64,000 nt of DNA from Desulfovibrionaceae bacterium (GTDB lineage Bacteria > Desulfobacterota > Desulfovibrionia > Desulfovibrionales > Desulfovibrionaceae), in the NCBI GenBank assembly GCA_029008115.1, contig JAQXJC010000039.1, positions 1 to 64,000 on the forward strand, given 5' to 3'. The position numbers were made by a program, and so were the translations under genes. Shown here in pieces: positions 63,409-64,000 of this stretch; position 1 is the first letter of the stretch; the number at the start of each line of letters is the position of its first letter. The notes below the pieces were generated by a model that saw only the letters and a list, made by a program, of their open reading frames with translations, had not been told where the DNA came from and searched no databases.

Positions 63409-64000
63409 ATGCGCGCCGGCTGGCAAACCGCGTGCCTTTCCCTGTGCGCGCCCGCGCTGTTCTTCCTGCTCTGGGAAGCAGTGGCGCGGGCCGCCGGGAA
63501 TGAAATCATCCTGCCCACGCTGGAGGCCGTGGGCAGCCTGCTCCTGCACCCCTTCGACAATGTCATTTCCATGGGCTCCATTGCCTCCAACATCGGCGTG
63601 AGCCTGGCGCGCGTGCTGTGCGGCTATCTGCTCGCGGTACTGTGCGGTATTCCACTAGGGGTCCTCATGGGCTACAGCTCGTCCATGTTCACGTTTTTCA
63701 ACAGCTTCCTCGGCATGTTCCGCCCCATCCCGCCGCTGGCCTGGGTGCCACTGGTGCTGGCCTGGTTCGGTGTCGCCAGCCTGGCCACCCTGCTGGAGGT
63801 GCCGCGCTCCCCGCTCTACTACTATCTGAATAATCTCAAGCTCTCCATGCTCTTCATCATCTTTGTCGGCGCGGTGTTTCCCGTACTGCTGAGCGCCATC
63901 CACGGCGTCCGCTCAGTCAACCGCACGCTCATCGATGGCGCGCGAGTGCTGGGAGCCTCGGAACGGGACATTTTCCGGCTCATTCTTCTGCCCGCCGCCG
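63409..64000 (+). CDS. ABC transporter permease, cut by window end
   Basis: The first 197 codons of an SsuC/TauC-type permease (BPD_transp_1 family). Helices lie near 8-28, 62-85, 95-115 and 140-160 as far as visible, and the EAA-like loop begins at DGARVLGASERDIFRLILLP just before the window ends. No clear ribosome site except GGGG 7 bases before ATG 63409. An ATPase gene is expected next. With the preceding binding protein it forms an importer operonic with the activator and double-cubane-type gene. Confidence 0.88.
   Translation, partial: MRAGWQTACLSLCAPALFFLLWEAVARAAGNEIILPTLEAVGSLLLHPFDNVISMGSIASNIGVSLARVLCGYLLAVLCGIPLGVLMGYSSSMFTFFNSFLGMFRPIPPLAWVPLVLAWFGVASLATLLEVPRSPLYYYLNNLKLSMLFIIFVGAVFPVLLSAIHGVRSVNRTLIDGARVLGASERDIFRLILLPAA

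Overview
This window looks like the chromosome of an anaerobic, sulfate-reducer-type bacterium of the family Desulfovibrionaceae (a Desulfovibrio, Bilophila or Mailhella relative). The evidence is a GC-rich backbone, a Tat-exported periplasmic [NiFe] hydrogenase of the HynBA type, anaerobic glycerol-3-phosphate dehydrogenase GlpABC, a class III ribonucleotide reductase, two-subunit glycyl-tRNA synthetase, a HesB-like selenoprotein and a hydroxyacyl-CoA-dehydratase/double-cubane-type protein with its ATP-driven activator. Genus is an inference.

Layout. 1-4530 is the end of an integrated element next to tRNA-Leu(GAG). It holds a tyrosine recombinase and a visibly AT-richer capsule-sugar block (ugd, UDP-glucuronate epimerase, second ugd remnant) in which every gene is broken. 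4531-8574 has the tRNA and a leftward ilvBNC block with two small genes in front. 8684-11109 has two HAD phosphatases and an unknown protein. 11346-15386 is glpABC. 15547-22432 is a leftward operon-like set of c-di-GMP and phosphorelay genes (REC-GGDEF-EAL, HPt, GGDEF, hybrid kinase). 22562-25307 has envelope enzymes and a CsoR-type regulator. 25514-35023 is a leftward housekeeping run (mfd, SurA-like chaperone, RodZ-like, recO, glyQ, glyS, then rpsT).

35116-38477 has tandem HesB-like proteins (one Cys, one selenocysteine), pyrR, and a sodium:solute symporter preceded by a Phe/Tyr-rich leader peptide and an attenuator. 38594-41641 is the anaerobic ribonucleotide reductase, whose glycyl-radical domain is a separate small gene. 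42106-49922 contains membrane and hydrolase genes and then the hydrogenase: structural genes and protease rightward, mrp-hypB-hypA leftward. 50166-54696 has an AMIN protein, proC, and a GGDEF-REC-EAL protein whose 3' end carries a (CCAT)11 repeat. 55101-58279 has queDE and panBCD. 58390-64000 has a CstA-type transporter and a rightward activator, dehydratase-like protein and ABC-transporter operon that runs off the window.

Themes. Amino-acid, cofactor and nucleotide synthesis genes surround a large c-di-GMP signalling investment (three GGDEF/EAL proteins plus a kinase and an HPt). The observations most worth following are the Cys/Sec tandem pair, the aromatic leader in front of the symporter, the split NrdD, the tetranucleotide repeat that sets how an EAL gene ends relative to proC, the decayed capsule block in the tRNA-Leu element, and the double-cubane-type system coupled to an ABC importer. 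No CRISPR array, rRNA or insertion sequence was seen. All coordinates and starts were read by eye; no database search was run.
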